Assembly: GCF_000002985.6 (NCBI RefSeq)
Contig: NC_003279.8
Coordinates: forward strand, 8,370,001-8,434,000
Reading direction: 5' to 3'
Length of the DNA stretch: 64,000 nucleotides
Source of the DNA: Caenorhabditis elegans
Lineage: Eukaryota > Nematoda > Chromadorea > Rhabditida > Rhabditidae
Position 1 is the stretch's first letter. Every line of letters starts with the position of its first letter. The position numbers and the translations under genes were made by a program. The notes under the pieces were generated by a model that was not told the DNA's origin, made no database searches, and saw only the letters and a list, made by a program, of their open reading frames with translations. Positions 35,956 to 46,831 of this stretch are shown in pieces.

Positions 35956-36536
35956 TTTGGACTCACTTATTCGACTTCTGAAAAACTTTTCATGAAATAA
36001 TGCTTTTGGATTGTTTTTAAATAGTTTTTTGTGGTACTGTAGCGCCAAAATTACGAAAACTTTACACAGCTTAACGCAGTTTAAAAAGCATCAAAATCGG
36101 TTTAGATGAAAAGTCTATTTGCTGATAAAATTAAAAGTTTTCAAGTCGATTATCGATATCCTCGTCATTCACTGGTAATCCATATTTCAACTCTAGAGCA
36201 TCAAGAATACCAAAGCATTTTGTCGTGAGAACCGCTATGTTTGCGTACTAATGGCGTTACCGTATTCCTCCACAGTAGGAACCTATGCCTTCGCCTGCCT
36301 CGTGCCTACCAGCAGCCTAGAGCCTTGCTTTCTTTATTCTGATTTTCAACAAAACCAATCGAAATTACTACAACTGTAGCATCAAACACAAAGTTCACGA
36401 AGGTATTAAGTATGCAAGTAGGCTTGAAGCAATGCCAACGACGGAAATCTCAAACCCGAAAGAAATCTGATTAAAACTTACGATTTGAGTGCAAATCTTC
36501 TCGTTTTGCGATCGCCAACGAAATAACTTATAAGAA

Positions 36537-36877
36537 CTGAATTGTTTTGTTTCTGGATTATTATCTCACACGTAATCTCTCCGACCTTGGGTTTTTATAG
36601 AAAAAAATTAATTTAAATACTGGATTTATATACATTTTATTGTTAGCTTCAACTTTTCCAAGATTGTTCAGAAATTTCCGATTATTTAAATTAAATACTC
36701 TAGGACAAAATGTTGTGTGACCCATCGACATTTCTAATTTGAATTCCCTCGGTTTTCATTAGCATTGTGCAATAGGGCGCACTTGCTGTTTCAACCAATT
36801 TTTGATCGTTCTCTGCTTTTTTCAATCATTTTCTCTTTTTCCTTACTGCTTTACAATAAAAGCGTATATTTCCAGTG
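36537..36877. promoter_or_regulatory. Divergent upstream region
   Basis: This 340-base gap lies between the 5' ends of the minus-strand basic-protein gene and the plus-strand Vma22-like gene and could serve both. No defined site was recognised; TTTCCAG at 36869-36875 is the acceptor directly before the plus-strand ATG. Confidence 0.45.
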
Positions 36878-37589
36878 ATGCCTGCGCAATCAATAAATCA
36901 GAAAAATGATTTATACCTCGAAAAAATGGAATTAATCGACAAATTCATCACCCTTCACGATCAACTTCGAAAAGACTTGAACTTGGCAAGTTTGTGTATT
37001 TCTAAAGCAAAGTAAGTTTTATTCGTTTCGTAAAATGAATCTTTATCGAGAAATTGTTCAGAACAACGCACGGAATTGGTCTTTTCAGTGTTAATTCTGT
37101 CGATACACACGATTTGGAGCCATCTATCAGGTATAAACTACTTTTTTTTGAATTATACTTACTTAAGTGTATTCATTTTTAGATTGGATACGAAAAACGG
37201 GAAATTTGTACTTCTCAAAAATTCAGAGAATGAGGAAGAGAAAAACGACAAAAAGAATAAGAAAAAGGTTTTTTGCAATCGTTTTTTGTTCCACAAAAAT
37301 TTACATTTAAATTTTTTGCAGAAGGACGAGAATAAATCAGAAAAGAAGAATAGCGGAGAATCAGAAGACGTTGAAGAAGCCAAAAAAACATTTTCTGGAC
37401 AATTCCGTCCGTTTGGGGTTCTTGAGCCGGCTGCTGCAAAGGACGCTCGAAAAATTTATAGAAATTCTATTCAGGTATTGAAAATCTCAGGAATTTAATT
37501 TCAAATCCATTTTTCAGACGATTCTCGACCTTGTATCCACCCAACAATCAATTCTTGCCAAATCCCGCCAACTTGTTGAGGATTGTTAA
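36878..37589 (+). CDS. Vma22/CCDC115-like V-ATPase assembly factor
   Basis: Five exons: 36878-37011, 37062-37130, 37183-37267, 37322-37474, 37518-37589; 170 residues. The N-terminus has MELIDKFITLHDQLRKDLN followed by SLCISKAKTTHG, the centre is a charged Lys/Glu linker, and the C-terminus has FRPFGVLEPAAAKDARK then a helix ending LDLVSTQQSIL. This order matches CCDC115, where a coiled-coil start and a WFG[IV]LVP-type block with a final helix are typical. The family helps assemble the membrane sector of the vacuolar proton pump in the endoplasmic reticulum. Similarity is by motif order only, so the assignment is likely, not certain. The ATG is 2 bases after a TTTCCAG acceptor. Its 3' end faces that of lin-28. 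Confidence 0.8.
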
Positions 37590-37818
37590 ATTGCATGATT
37601 CTGTGATAAATATGTATTCAATCAATATAAAAACAAAACTCTCGATTTATTTCAGCGTTCGCCCGCAATAGCGGAACTTACGAGTAGAGATTTTCAGAGA
37701 AAATGATGGATTTCAGCAAGAAATACATGAACATGAAAAGACACGAAAGTTAAATATATTATAAGATTTATAGATCCTGAAAACAGGTGCAATCAGTTCT
37801 ATTTGAAAAAAAAAAGAA

Positions 37819-37840
37819 TCCCTGAGAGTGCAATTTGAGG
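37819..37840 (-). promoter_or_regulatory. lin-4 microRNA target site in lin-28 3' UTR
   Basis: On the mRNA strand the site ends in CTCAGGGA, a perfect complement of the lin-4 seed (plus-strand TCCCTGAG at 37819-37826), with further pairing through TTGCACT. lin-4 repression of lin-28 through this UTR is established in C. elegans. Confidence 0.93.
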
Positions 37841-37862
37841 AGGTAGGTGGTAGTATGGTTTA
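37840..37862 (-). promoter_or_regulatory. let-7 microRNA target site in lin-28 3' UTR
   Basis: The mRNA strand carries CTACCTC, complementary to let-7 bases 2-8 (plus-strand GAGGTAG at 37840-37846), and the 3' part (GTATGGTT on the plus strand) matches let-7's second half allowing G:U pairs. It adjoins the lin-4 site. Confidence 0.88.
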
Positions 37863-38160
37863 GAGGGGAAATTTGAGTAAAACAATTGAAAAAAAAACAT
37901 CAAAATTTGAATAAAAAAAGAGTTAGTGTGTAAGTTAAAGTAACGCATGCAAACTGAGAATTAGATGAGACAGAAAATGAAATAAATATTGGTTTCAAAA
38001 TAAAATACATTTCAAAAGCTGAAAAACTATCAGAAAGCTCAAAATTATTTCCTAAAATTTTCACATTTAAATTTGGATGTTCAAGAATTTCGAGACAAAA
38101 TCTATTTGAGACCATATATTCCATTATTTCTCTATCAATATTCTCAGTGTCTAGATGATT

Positions 38161-40803
38161 CTATTCATCAGAGGAATTACTATTCTTTTCTCTAATATCA
38201 TCGTCAGATGTAGTCGGTGATGATTTTTCAGCTGCCATTCTCGCAGCTTCTGCTTCCTCTGCGGCAACTTGTTCCGGTCGATGCTTTCGTCGTCTTTCAG
38301 GACAGATTGAGCTCACGTGCTCCTCGGATCCACAGGTATAACACACTTTTGCATCGGTTTTTACGTTTGGACAACTTTTCGCCTTGTGAGTCGCAAACTT
38401 TCCACATCTGAAGCAACGTAGTGAGACAGCCTTCTTACGACCCAATGGATGAATTCGGCTTCCTTTCAGTCCTTGTCCTTCTACTTCTCCTGATACCTGA
38501 AAACTGTATAAAATTGAGTTGGATTTTCAATTTACATTATTATTTTGCTTTAATATTGCACTGGAACAAAAAACTGAGAATGCGCATTGACAACATATCC
38601 TGTAGCGAAAACTACAGTAATTTTTTTAATACTACTGTAATTAGCGCTAGTGCCGATTTACGATCTCGAATGAAATTCTTTTCGAATAGTGACAGCGATA
38701 TTTCTTTTTTATTCTTCGTGTTTTTTTTGCCCCTAAATCGACACAGCTACAATAGTCATTAAAATGATTACTGTAGTTGTCGCTACGAGATATTTTGCGC
38801 GTCAAATATGTTGTGCAATACGCATTCTCAGAATTTCGGATTCCCGTATCTCAATAAATTGCGCAAAAATACCATAAGCAAAGTTTCTCTCGCATTCAAA
38901 ATATAGGTTAAAGCAGCGTTTTTTTTTAGTTTTTAAATATTATTTTTCAAAAATACTGACAAAGATTAAAGAGAATTCGTAAGAACTAATATACTTTCTA
39001 ATTGACAGAATAGGAAAAGCTTTTATGAATTATGCTTGATTTTTGTCAGGTTTTTTTGATGAAAAAACAAATTTAAAGAACGCTGACCTTTTTTTTAACT
39101 TTTGCTGTTAGAAAAAATAAAAATAAAACGAACCGCATAAGCTTCTCTACCTTTTCCATTCGATCGCTCTTGAATGTAGTATGATACACGTTCTCCTTCA
39201 TCAAGACTCCGAAATCCTTGCATATTGAGATTAGACTGATGAACGAATAGATCTTCACCGGTGATGTCATCGATCACAAAACCATATCCTTTCGACACAT
39301 TAAACCATTTGCATGAGCCAAAGTATCGAGGTGTTGGTGACTGAAAAAATTAAATTATTTGAAAGGCATTATGACGCAGTTATTAATTGACATCTTCTTT
39401 ATATAAATTTTTTAATTTACTGAGTTTTCAGTAATATTTCCTCATTTTAACACCATAAATAATCCACTCTCAAAGTATTTAGGTAACTAAATATTTTTTT
39501 TAAATTGCTAAACCGTTAAGATATTTTTAATTAAAGCTCTTCTCGTCGCTCCGACTTTTATTTATAAATTACTTTTTTTCCGGTTTTACCCCGAATCGTC
39601 ACTGGAAATTCGAGACTATTTACAATCGAATCAATAAATAAACAGTGATATTTTTTCAGTTGCAATTTCAATTAGTTACATACCAATTGAGATTTGATGG
39701 GCACCGGATTCTCCAAAGCGGCTTCAATCATTGTTCTAATTAGAACTATGTGTTAACTAGAGAATACAACCTATCAAATATACAGAACAACAATACCACA
39801 CATACAAATAATAATAGTAATGGGTGAGAGAGAGCACAGAGAAAAAAAGAGTGGCGAGGAAACCCAGAGATTCGAGGAAAGGATGAGTGAGCGGTGGAGG
39901 AACTGAATTAGAGATCATTTGAAATGTGGAGTGTTCACAGAGAAACCGACAGGAGGGCATTGGGCGAGGAGCTGTGTGCGCGACACTTCTTCTTCTCAGC
40001 TGACCTCTCTCTATTTCTCTGAATCTCTGTTTTTATTCCGCGCGGAAGTGTTAGAAAGGAGAGAGATACCGTATACCAAATAATGATTTACGGATGATGG
40101 AAGAATGAAATGCACCTGCAGTTAATGGGAAATCGACTCAAACATCTTATGAACATTCTATATCTTTTGTAAGAATGCGTAATTCTAAGAAAACAAGTTT
40201 CTACAATTAAAAAAAAAATTTCAAAGTCAGAGTAATTCCAAAATTGTTTGAAACTATCTGTACTATGCTTAAATGGTCGATTATCATCATAAAAAGTGTA
40301 ACAATGCTAGAAATTTCTCAATAAGATCAAAATTTTAGGAAATGTACCAAATCCTTAACTGACATTTTCGAAATATCAAAAAAAATATTTGGAGTCTTCA
40401 ACTAAAAACTGTTACAAAAATATTTACCGAAAATTTCTGAAAATCTAAAAATTGGAACACCAGAAACCAAAATAAAACTGTTTCTGGGTTTCGATAGATT
40501 CAGTAAGGTTTGATTGAATTGTCAAAGTTAATTTTAGAGTCATTTGCGAAAATGTTTTATAATTAACTATGCTTAAAAATTGAGAATTAAAACTTGGCTT
40601 AAACGAAAAATTTTCGGAAATTAGATAATTTTATAATTCTAAACAAAAAACTAAAAACTTACCGGGAGCCTCTCGAAGGAAGGAACTCTCATGTTCTCAG
40701 TAAGCCTATTGTCAACTACATCTGGCAGCCTATCTTCAACTTCATCTTGTGGTGAATATCGGTTATTCCCATCATTCCTTCCCTCCGATACTACCGTCGA
40801 CAT
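38161..40803 (-). CDS. lin-28: LIN-28, cold-shock and zinc-knuckle RNA-binding protein (isoform a)
   Basis: Three exons: 40803-40663, 39340-39134, 38496-38161; 227 residues. The cold-shock domain (about residues 48-120) has CKWFNVSKGYGFV and DLFVHQSNL; two CCHC knuckles follow (CFRCGKFATHKAKSC and CYTCGSEEHVSSIC), then an acidic tail. It blocks let-7 maturation and sets the timing of early larval cell fates. The ATG is preceded by TTTTTCAGG, an acceptor only one base away, fitting SL1 trans-splicing. The exon 2 donor is GTTCGT, weaker than usual. A second first exon (39731-39684) makes isoform b. A MITE lies in the last intron. Confidence 0.98.
38574..38831. mobile_element. 258-bp MITE in the last lin-28 intron
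   Basis: CTGAGAATGCGCATTGACAA at the left end is mirrored by sequence ending GCATTCTCAG at 38831, and the inverted match continues with small gaps through the ACTACAGTAAT words near 38622-38633 and 38768-38779. There is no coding frame. This type is abundant in C. elegans. Confidence 0.8.
39684..39731 (-). CDS. lin-28: Alternative first exon of lin-28 (isoform b)
   Basis: The exon encodes 16 residues, MIEAALENPVPIKSQL, and splices in phase 0 to the cold-shock exon at 39340. It replaces the 47 residues of isoform a. Upstream sequence to about 40100 has GAGA-type runs and could be a separate promoter inside intron 1. Confidence 0.85.
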
Positions 40804-40804
40804 C

Positions 40805-43255
40805 CTGAAAAAGATTTTTAAAATTTTTTTTTGAGAATCGTCACGTATTTAAATAAAGTAATATACATATATGTAGTTCAGTACTTAATTGTGAGATTTT
40901 TAATTAAAAGCATTGCTGAACTTCCGATGATGAAATTAAAATTATAGAAAGAAACTATAAATTCAAATAGAAGCAAGATTGGAAAATGTCAAAACTGAAC
41001 AAACGGATGATGTTGGCACCGCGCCAATCATCTATTGTCCTCAACACAGCGCGCTTGCAGTAGCGTCCATCAACACCCGGTAGCACAGAAACTAGATGGG
41101 TTTGTTCATGATACTCAGTCTGGAAACATATATTGGCTACTATCTCGAAAACCGTCACAAAGTCGATTTTGCGATGCATATAAGAAATGACCGCAATGAA
41201 ATTATCTATCTTTATTTGTGATGAATGTTTGATTTTGTACTTCCCTGCCAAGTTATGCATGTTTGTTCGGTGGAGCGCGTTTGCACCCATCTAGCAACTG
41301 AACCACCGTGAACAACTATTTCTACACCATACTAAAAGAAAAATGAACGGAAATAGTATGATAAAAATGGAGAAATGCAGAGAAAAAGAGATGAAAAATG
41401 GACGGCATCGGATGGACGAAGGGTCAGGCGCCAGGACAAAAAGTGATCATTGAAAGTGGGGAGAGTGGTAGAGATAAAGAGAAATTATACAAGGGGAGCA
41501 GGGCGCCGGAGGGCGATATATCGGAAAAAAGGAATCACTTATTCAGTATCAATAGGAGATGGAAAAGAAATTGGAAAAAGAAATGAGCATGGAACAGTAT
41601 TTTTTTTTTTTTTGGAACAGTAATTTTATTTCACCTCTACATCTGCATTTGGTTTTTCCAAATTATTCCAAAAGTCCAAATTTCGATTTGAACTAATGTA
41701 TTATCAGGTTGTTTCCAAGTTAGAAAAAAAGAAATATCAATTTCCAGCTATTCATATTTCTTTCTATAAGACTTGATTAAACCACCCATATTGGATTAAA
41801 CGTGATGCAGGTGATCTTAGGTGCAGAGGAGAGAATTGTCGAATAAGAAAATGAATTGAAAATTGAATGATATTTAACCGCCGCAAAAAAAGAACTGACA
41901 AGCAGATAAGAACGGTGAGAAGAGATGAAGAGAAGCAGAATTTTCAATTTCTTTCTCACCTTCGTTGCAAAGAGGCTTTGAAGTGATGGAATGGAGATAA
42001 AAATGAGATGATCTGATATAATCAACAGTTGGTGGATATCTGGTGGCAACGAATGTTTTATGTTATTTTTTCGACGGGAAAGAGATGAGATTCAGAGGTT
42101 TTTGATGATTGGTATCTTTTTGATTTCATAGTGCAAAAGATTTTCTGCGGAATCGAAAATAACTTAAAAATTAAAAAAAAAGCTTTTATCAATGATTTTC
42201 TAGCTTTTGAAAAATTTAAGTTATAATTAAATACTGGTTTCAAAACCCAGAAACCAAAAGAAAAACGAATATTTTAAATAGTGTTGAAACCGAAACACAA
42301 ACGCCTTGCACACATCATTTTCTTGTCTCTTCGTTTGTGCCCCGTTTCCTCTCTATTCTTGTTTTCTTTGTATTTCTTCATCTCACACGCTATTTTTCAA
42401 TGCCAAGGTTTTTTCAACAGAAAAGCGCTCCGAGATGTGATCGGACAGACAGGAATGCTGGATGGGTTTTATGGCAGTAGATATCGAGAAATGTCTTGGT
42501 GAGACTTTCGGATAAATATTTCACAATGAAAACACAAATAAATCTTAAATTCAATTAAATAAAACATGTTTGAAATGGAGAAAATCAAGCTCAGAATAAA
42601 ATTTTCAAAAAGTGAACCATATGCGCTGCGAGACCCAAAGCAAGTGAATTGTTGTGTGCCTTTAAAACTACCGTAACCTGGAAGTTTCAATTATCGATTT
42701 GTTTTTTAGAATAATTGTTTATTTTGATTGATTTCTCGTATTCACATTCATTTTTTAAATATATCTCCGATTTTTTTCAATCTTCACACTCTCAATTTCA
42801 CATCATAGACCAAGCATCAAAATTAAACAAAAAAATTTAGGCCAAAACCCCAAAAAACTCCCCGCAAAACCGTTTCTTCATTTTTTGATCTATAACCCAG
42901 ACGCAAAGGAGCACGCGTGCTATCTTGCGGTAAGAACAAACATAGTCAGATAAAAAACGAAGTAAAAGAGAAGAAAAGGTGAGAGACGCCGAGAAACAGA
43001 CATTGTTCGTCATTCTATATTCGCTCAATAACACGCTCACACATCCAGTCGTTATCTTCGGAAAATATCTGGAAAATAGAGAAATCGATGCCCAACTTTT
43101 GAAAATACTCATTTAATTGCGGAACGCTTAGTAATTTTTCTCAAATCTAAGAAATTACTCAAAGTTTCGAAATTGTTTGAATTTCCTTCCACCGATGTTT
43201 TCCTCAAATTGATAAATAATTGTATAAAAATGAATAAATTTTTATTAATTTCAGG
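40805..43255. promoter_or_regulatory. Divergent upstream region of lin-28 and the acid phosphatase gene
   Basis: The region between the two 5' ends spans 2.4 kb. I see a poly-T run at 41601-41612 and a GC-richer block at 41398-41520 (GGCGCCAGG and GGGCGCCGG), but no supported exon. A 111-codon open frame on the minus strand (41290-40955) shows no recognised family. Promoters of both genes should be here. Confidence 0.5.
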
Positions 43256-43291
43256 TCAGAGCACCCTCAAGCTTGAAGAGTTTTACCGAAA

Positions 43292-46086
43292 ATGCTGCTT
43301 GTTGATGAAAAATTGGAAAAACGCAGTAGCTCGTCATCACTTGATCGATTTCTTCCTGATCTTCCAGTAAGTCTTGCATTTTAAAAAATCAATAACTTAA
43401 TATAAATATATAAAAATTTCAAGTAATTTTTGCACGATTTAGCTTAAAACATTTTTTTTAATTATTGAAAATCATTGACAATTCGATAAGCTTGCATTTT
43501 CTTCCTTCTCAAAATTTTCTCACGATTAAAAACATGAGATAAAAATAAAATAAAATAAAGTTCCGATGAATCATAAACTTCCCAAAAACGACCGATTTGC
43601 ATAAAAAAAGGGTATCATTTCATGAAGTTTTATCAGTTTATTGTGGTTATTGTTGCCCTCTGAAAAAACATTCAAATTTTATATCAAAAACATATTTTTA
43701 AAAACAAAATTTTAATATTCCAACAGATAAAACTAGTAAATCTCGAATTGTTTAAGGCCAAAGAGTAATCCCTTTTTGGAAATATAAGCCTTTTTAATAG
43801 GCTTATATTCCAATTCATGACAAATCAGTTCCGCTTGACTATTCTCTTTTTTTAACTGCCTAGTATTGTTTTGAAATTTAAATTTTCTAGAATTTCAGAT
43901 TACAAATGTTTTTAACACTCAATAAGTTGAATTTCTCAAAAATCTTTTTTTTCAAATAAATTTATTTCAGCAAAAAGTGAAATCTCGACGGAAAATGCGA
44001 AAAATCATGTGTTTTGTGGGACTTTTCGGCATTTCGACAATCTTCTTCATTGCAGTCTCCAGTTGGTTTTTCATGAGGGATTTAGGTGGTTTTAGAGTGC
44101 ACTTCTTACTAAATTATTAATTTTATCCTAATTTTTAAAACTTTTTTGTTAAAATTTAATTTTTTTCTCTCGAAAGAACGAAACATTTTTGTTCTCCGAT
44201 TTTTAAATTAAATCGAAAAATCGACATCTTTTTTTATAATTCTGAAAATAAATACACATTGGGACTTTTCAACTTCACTCCGAACGAATCCGACTCACTG
44301 ATTGATTCAGAAGTGGGCGGAGCAGAGTGTCGATTGGTGGTAGATCTCATTTAGAAGAAATGACATTTTAAAAGTTGAATTTTTTGAATTTTTTTTTCCA
44401 AAAATTTCTACTTTGTTAGTTTTTTTAGTTCAAAAACCCTCACTAGCACATCTAACCTCACCTACCCGAATTAGCTCTTGACCCAAAATTCAAGTTAAAT
44501 CTCATTTTATTTTATTTTTTCAGACATTTCATCGTCGGAAGATGTTCCGCTTTATAATGGAAATATTTACGATCCGGAAAGAGATTCAAAAAGTTTTCGA
44601 ATTTTGTTAGTTGGTGATACAGGAGGTATAAAATGATTTTAGAAAAAAGTGTATCTCTAGTAATTCAGGAATTCCAATATTGGAGACGACTTGGGCACAA
44701 AATGAAGTCAAACAGACAATGGCATCATTAGCAGATGAACATAGTGTTCAAATGATATTAAATATGGGTGATAACATATATTTTACGGGACCCACTGATG
44801 AATTTGATCCAAGATTCGAGGTTTGTACTTTTTTTTAACCCAAAATTTTAGTAAATCCCTCTAAATTTAAAATATTTCAGTCACGTTTCGAAAATGTCTA
44901 CACGAATCCGAGTCTACAAGTTCCATGGCTCACAATAGCCGGAAATCATGATCATTTTGGAAATGTGACCGCCGAGATTGAATATACAAAACATAGTAAA
45001 AAGTGGTATTTTCCATCACTTTACTATAAGAAATCAGTAGAATTCAATGGTACTTCTATCGATTTTTTAATGATTGATACAATTTCCTTATGTGGAAATA
45101 CAAAGGATATTCAAAATGCTGGTTTTATTGAAATGTTACGTAATGAATCACATGATCCACGTGGTCCTGTTAATATAACTGCCGCTGAAGAACAATGGGC
45201 ATGGTTGGAGAATAACTTAGAAGCAAGCAGGTTAGGAATTTTGGATTTTTTCAAAAAATGACCTCGCCACGACCTTTTTGTAAAATAAAAACAGGTATGC
45301 ACCTTTAAAGTACTGTAATTTTTAACTCTTGTTGCGGAATTTTCATCTATTTTTAAATTGTTATATTCAAGATTAAAAAAAAAGGCGCACATTTTTGCAT
45401 TCAACAAAATTTAGTCGTGCCGAGACCGTGCATCTTATGCCTGGCCCAGAAATCGGAAGATTTCGCTTCTGGGTAATGGAAATTTATTTTAAAAATCCTC
45501 TTTCAGTGCCCAATACCTAATAATTTCTGGTCATTATCCTGTTCATTCTATGTCATCACATGGTCCAACTGACTGTTTACGTCAACGTTTGGATCCACTT
45601 TTAAAACGATTTAATGTGAATGCTTACTTCTCAGGACACGACCATTCGTTGCAGGTTTACCTTAGTAATTTTAATTCAAATTACTTTATAAATGTTTCAG
45701 CATTTCACTTTTCCCGGGTATGGAGAGCATATAATTAACTATGTTGTGTCTGGAGCAGCTTCTCGAGCAGATGCATCAACGAAGCATATTAAAGAATTCA
45801 GTAGGGATACGTTGAAGTTCAAGTGAAGATTGAAAGCATTAAAAAGTAATTTCAACAAACTTTCAGTTATCCGGAAAAATCATGGTTCTCGTGGTCACCA
45901 GTTTCGCAGCTCGGATTCCGTAAAGGCGGCTTAATATATGCAGAATTTGGACATTACAATGCTCGACTCGATTTCTTTGACAAAAGAGGAAAACAGCTTT
46001 ATTCGACGATCATCCCCACACGTGTGATCCCGACGGATACATCGACACGATCAACTGCCTCACCGTTTGTAGAAATAGGAATGTAA
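43292..46086 (+). CDS. Tartrate-resistant purple acid phosphatase (ACP5-like), membrane-anchored
   Basis: Eight exons: 43292-43366, 43971-44085, 44524-44625, 44669-44820, 44881-45230, 45507-45654, 45701-45822, 45867-46086; 427 residues. A short basic cytoplasmic start (ending KSRRKMRK) is followed by one hydrophobic helix (residues about 38-58), so the enzyme is likely a type II membrane protein or signal-anchored, with the catalytic part outside the cytosol. All metal-binding motifs of purple acid phosphatases are present in order: GDTG (about 94), GDNIY, GNHD, GHYP and GHDH. The family hydrolyses phosphate esters with an Fe-metal pair. The ATG follows an acceptor at 43255 by 36 bases. Mammalian ACP5 has a cleaved signal peptide instead of this extended start. 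Confidence 0.94.
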
Positions 46087-46831
46087 TTAATTATTTAAGC
46101 AGTTGAAATTCAATTTTTTGAATATTTATTGAACTCCCTCATAATTTCATGTATAATATATCTTGAACGGGTTGAAAATAAAAATTTTATTTATTTGTTG
46201 GGCTCTAAATTGTAATATTTAAATTATTTTTTGAGCTCCGCCACCTTTTTAAAGGTTATTCAGCGTACTTCGTTAAATTATATTTCCGGAAAATAAATTC
46301 TCTGCGTCTCTTAAGCTGTATGCAAACGCGCTCTGAAAGGCAAAAGCGAGAGAGGAGAGGCAGCAGAGAAACGAGCGCCATTTTCAATACTTCACAGGAT
46401 TTACGAACAAAATGTTCTTTTTTTTGTTAAAATTTCAAAGTGTAACGTTTTTTAATCATACAAACATTTACTAACAATATTCCTATCGAATTTGAAAACT
46501 TTGTAACATTAGAAAAACAAAAATTCTACTGTTTCGTAACAATGTCTCATTTTAATCAAAGACTAAAGTTTTCTCAACATTTGAAAAAGAATTTAAGTAA
46601 ATTTTCTTTCGATTTTTCAGCTATATACGGTTTTCAAACTTTAAGTTCAATAATACAAAATCAAATGATTGATTTTTAAAAAAATTGAAACTGAACGTTC
46701 AGCTTGAAACAGCGTTGGAAATTTAAGGATGTGCTAAAAAAGCAAATCAATAAAGAAACTTATTTTTGTCTCTTTTCTCTATTTTCTAAAACTTCTCACT
46801 AAAGGTAACTTTCCAAAGTTAGATTTTCAGA
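46087..46831 (+). promoter_or_regulatory. sin-3 upstream region
   Basis: No exon. A purine-rich stretch at 46333-46380 (AGCGAGAGAGGAGAGG then GAGCGCCATTTTC) resembles promoter-proximal DNA of broadly expressed worm genes. ATTTTCAG ending at 46830, one base before the ATG, is the likely trans-splice acceptor. Confidence 0.5.

Larger units (their letters stand above)
37640..38160 (-). promoter_or_regulatory. lin-28 3' UTR
   Basis: The stretch follows the lin-28 stop codon (38161-38163). TTTATT at 37645-37650 reads AATAAA on the minus strand and is a fitting polyadenylation signal, giving a UTR of about 520 bases. The Vma22-like gene's own AATAAA-like signals lie near 37600-37640, so the two transcripts probably meet or overlap. 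Confidence 0.75.

Noticed and set aside
40955..41290. 111-codon minus-strand frame upstream of lin-28
   Set aside because: No family match and no supporting acceptor. Its ends contain GAGCGCGTTTGCA-like words found elsewhere (near 46320), so it is more likely repeat-derived.
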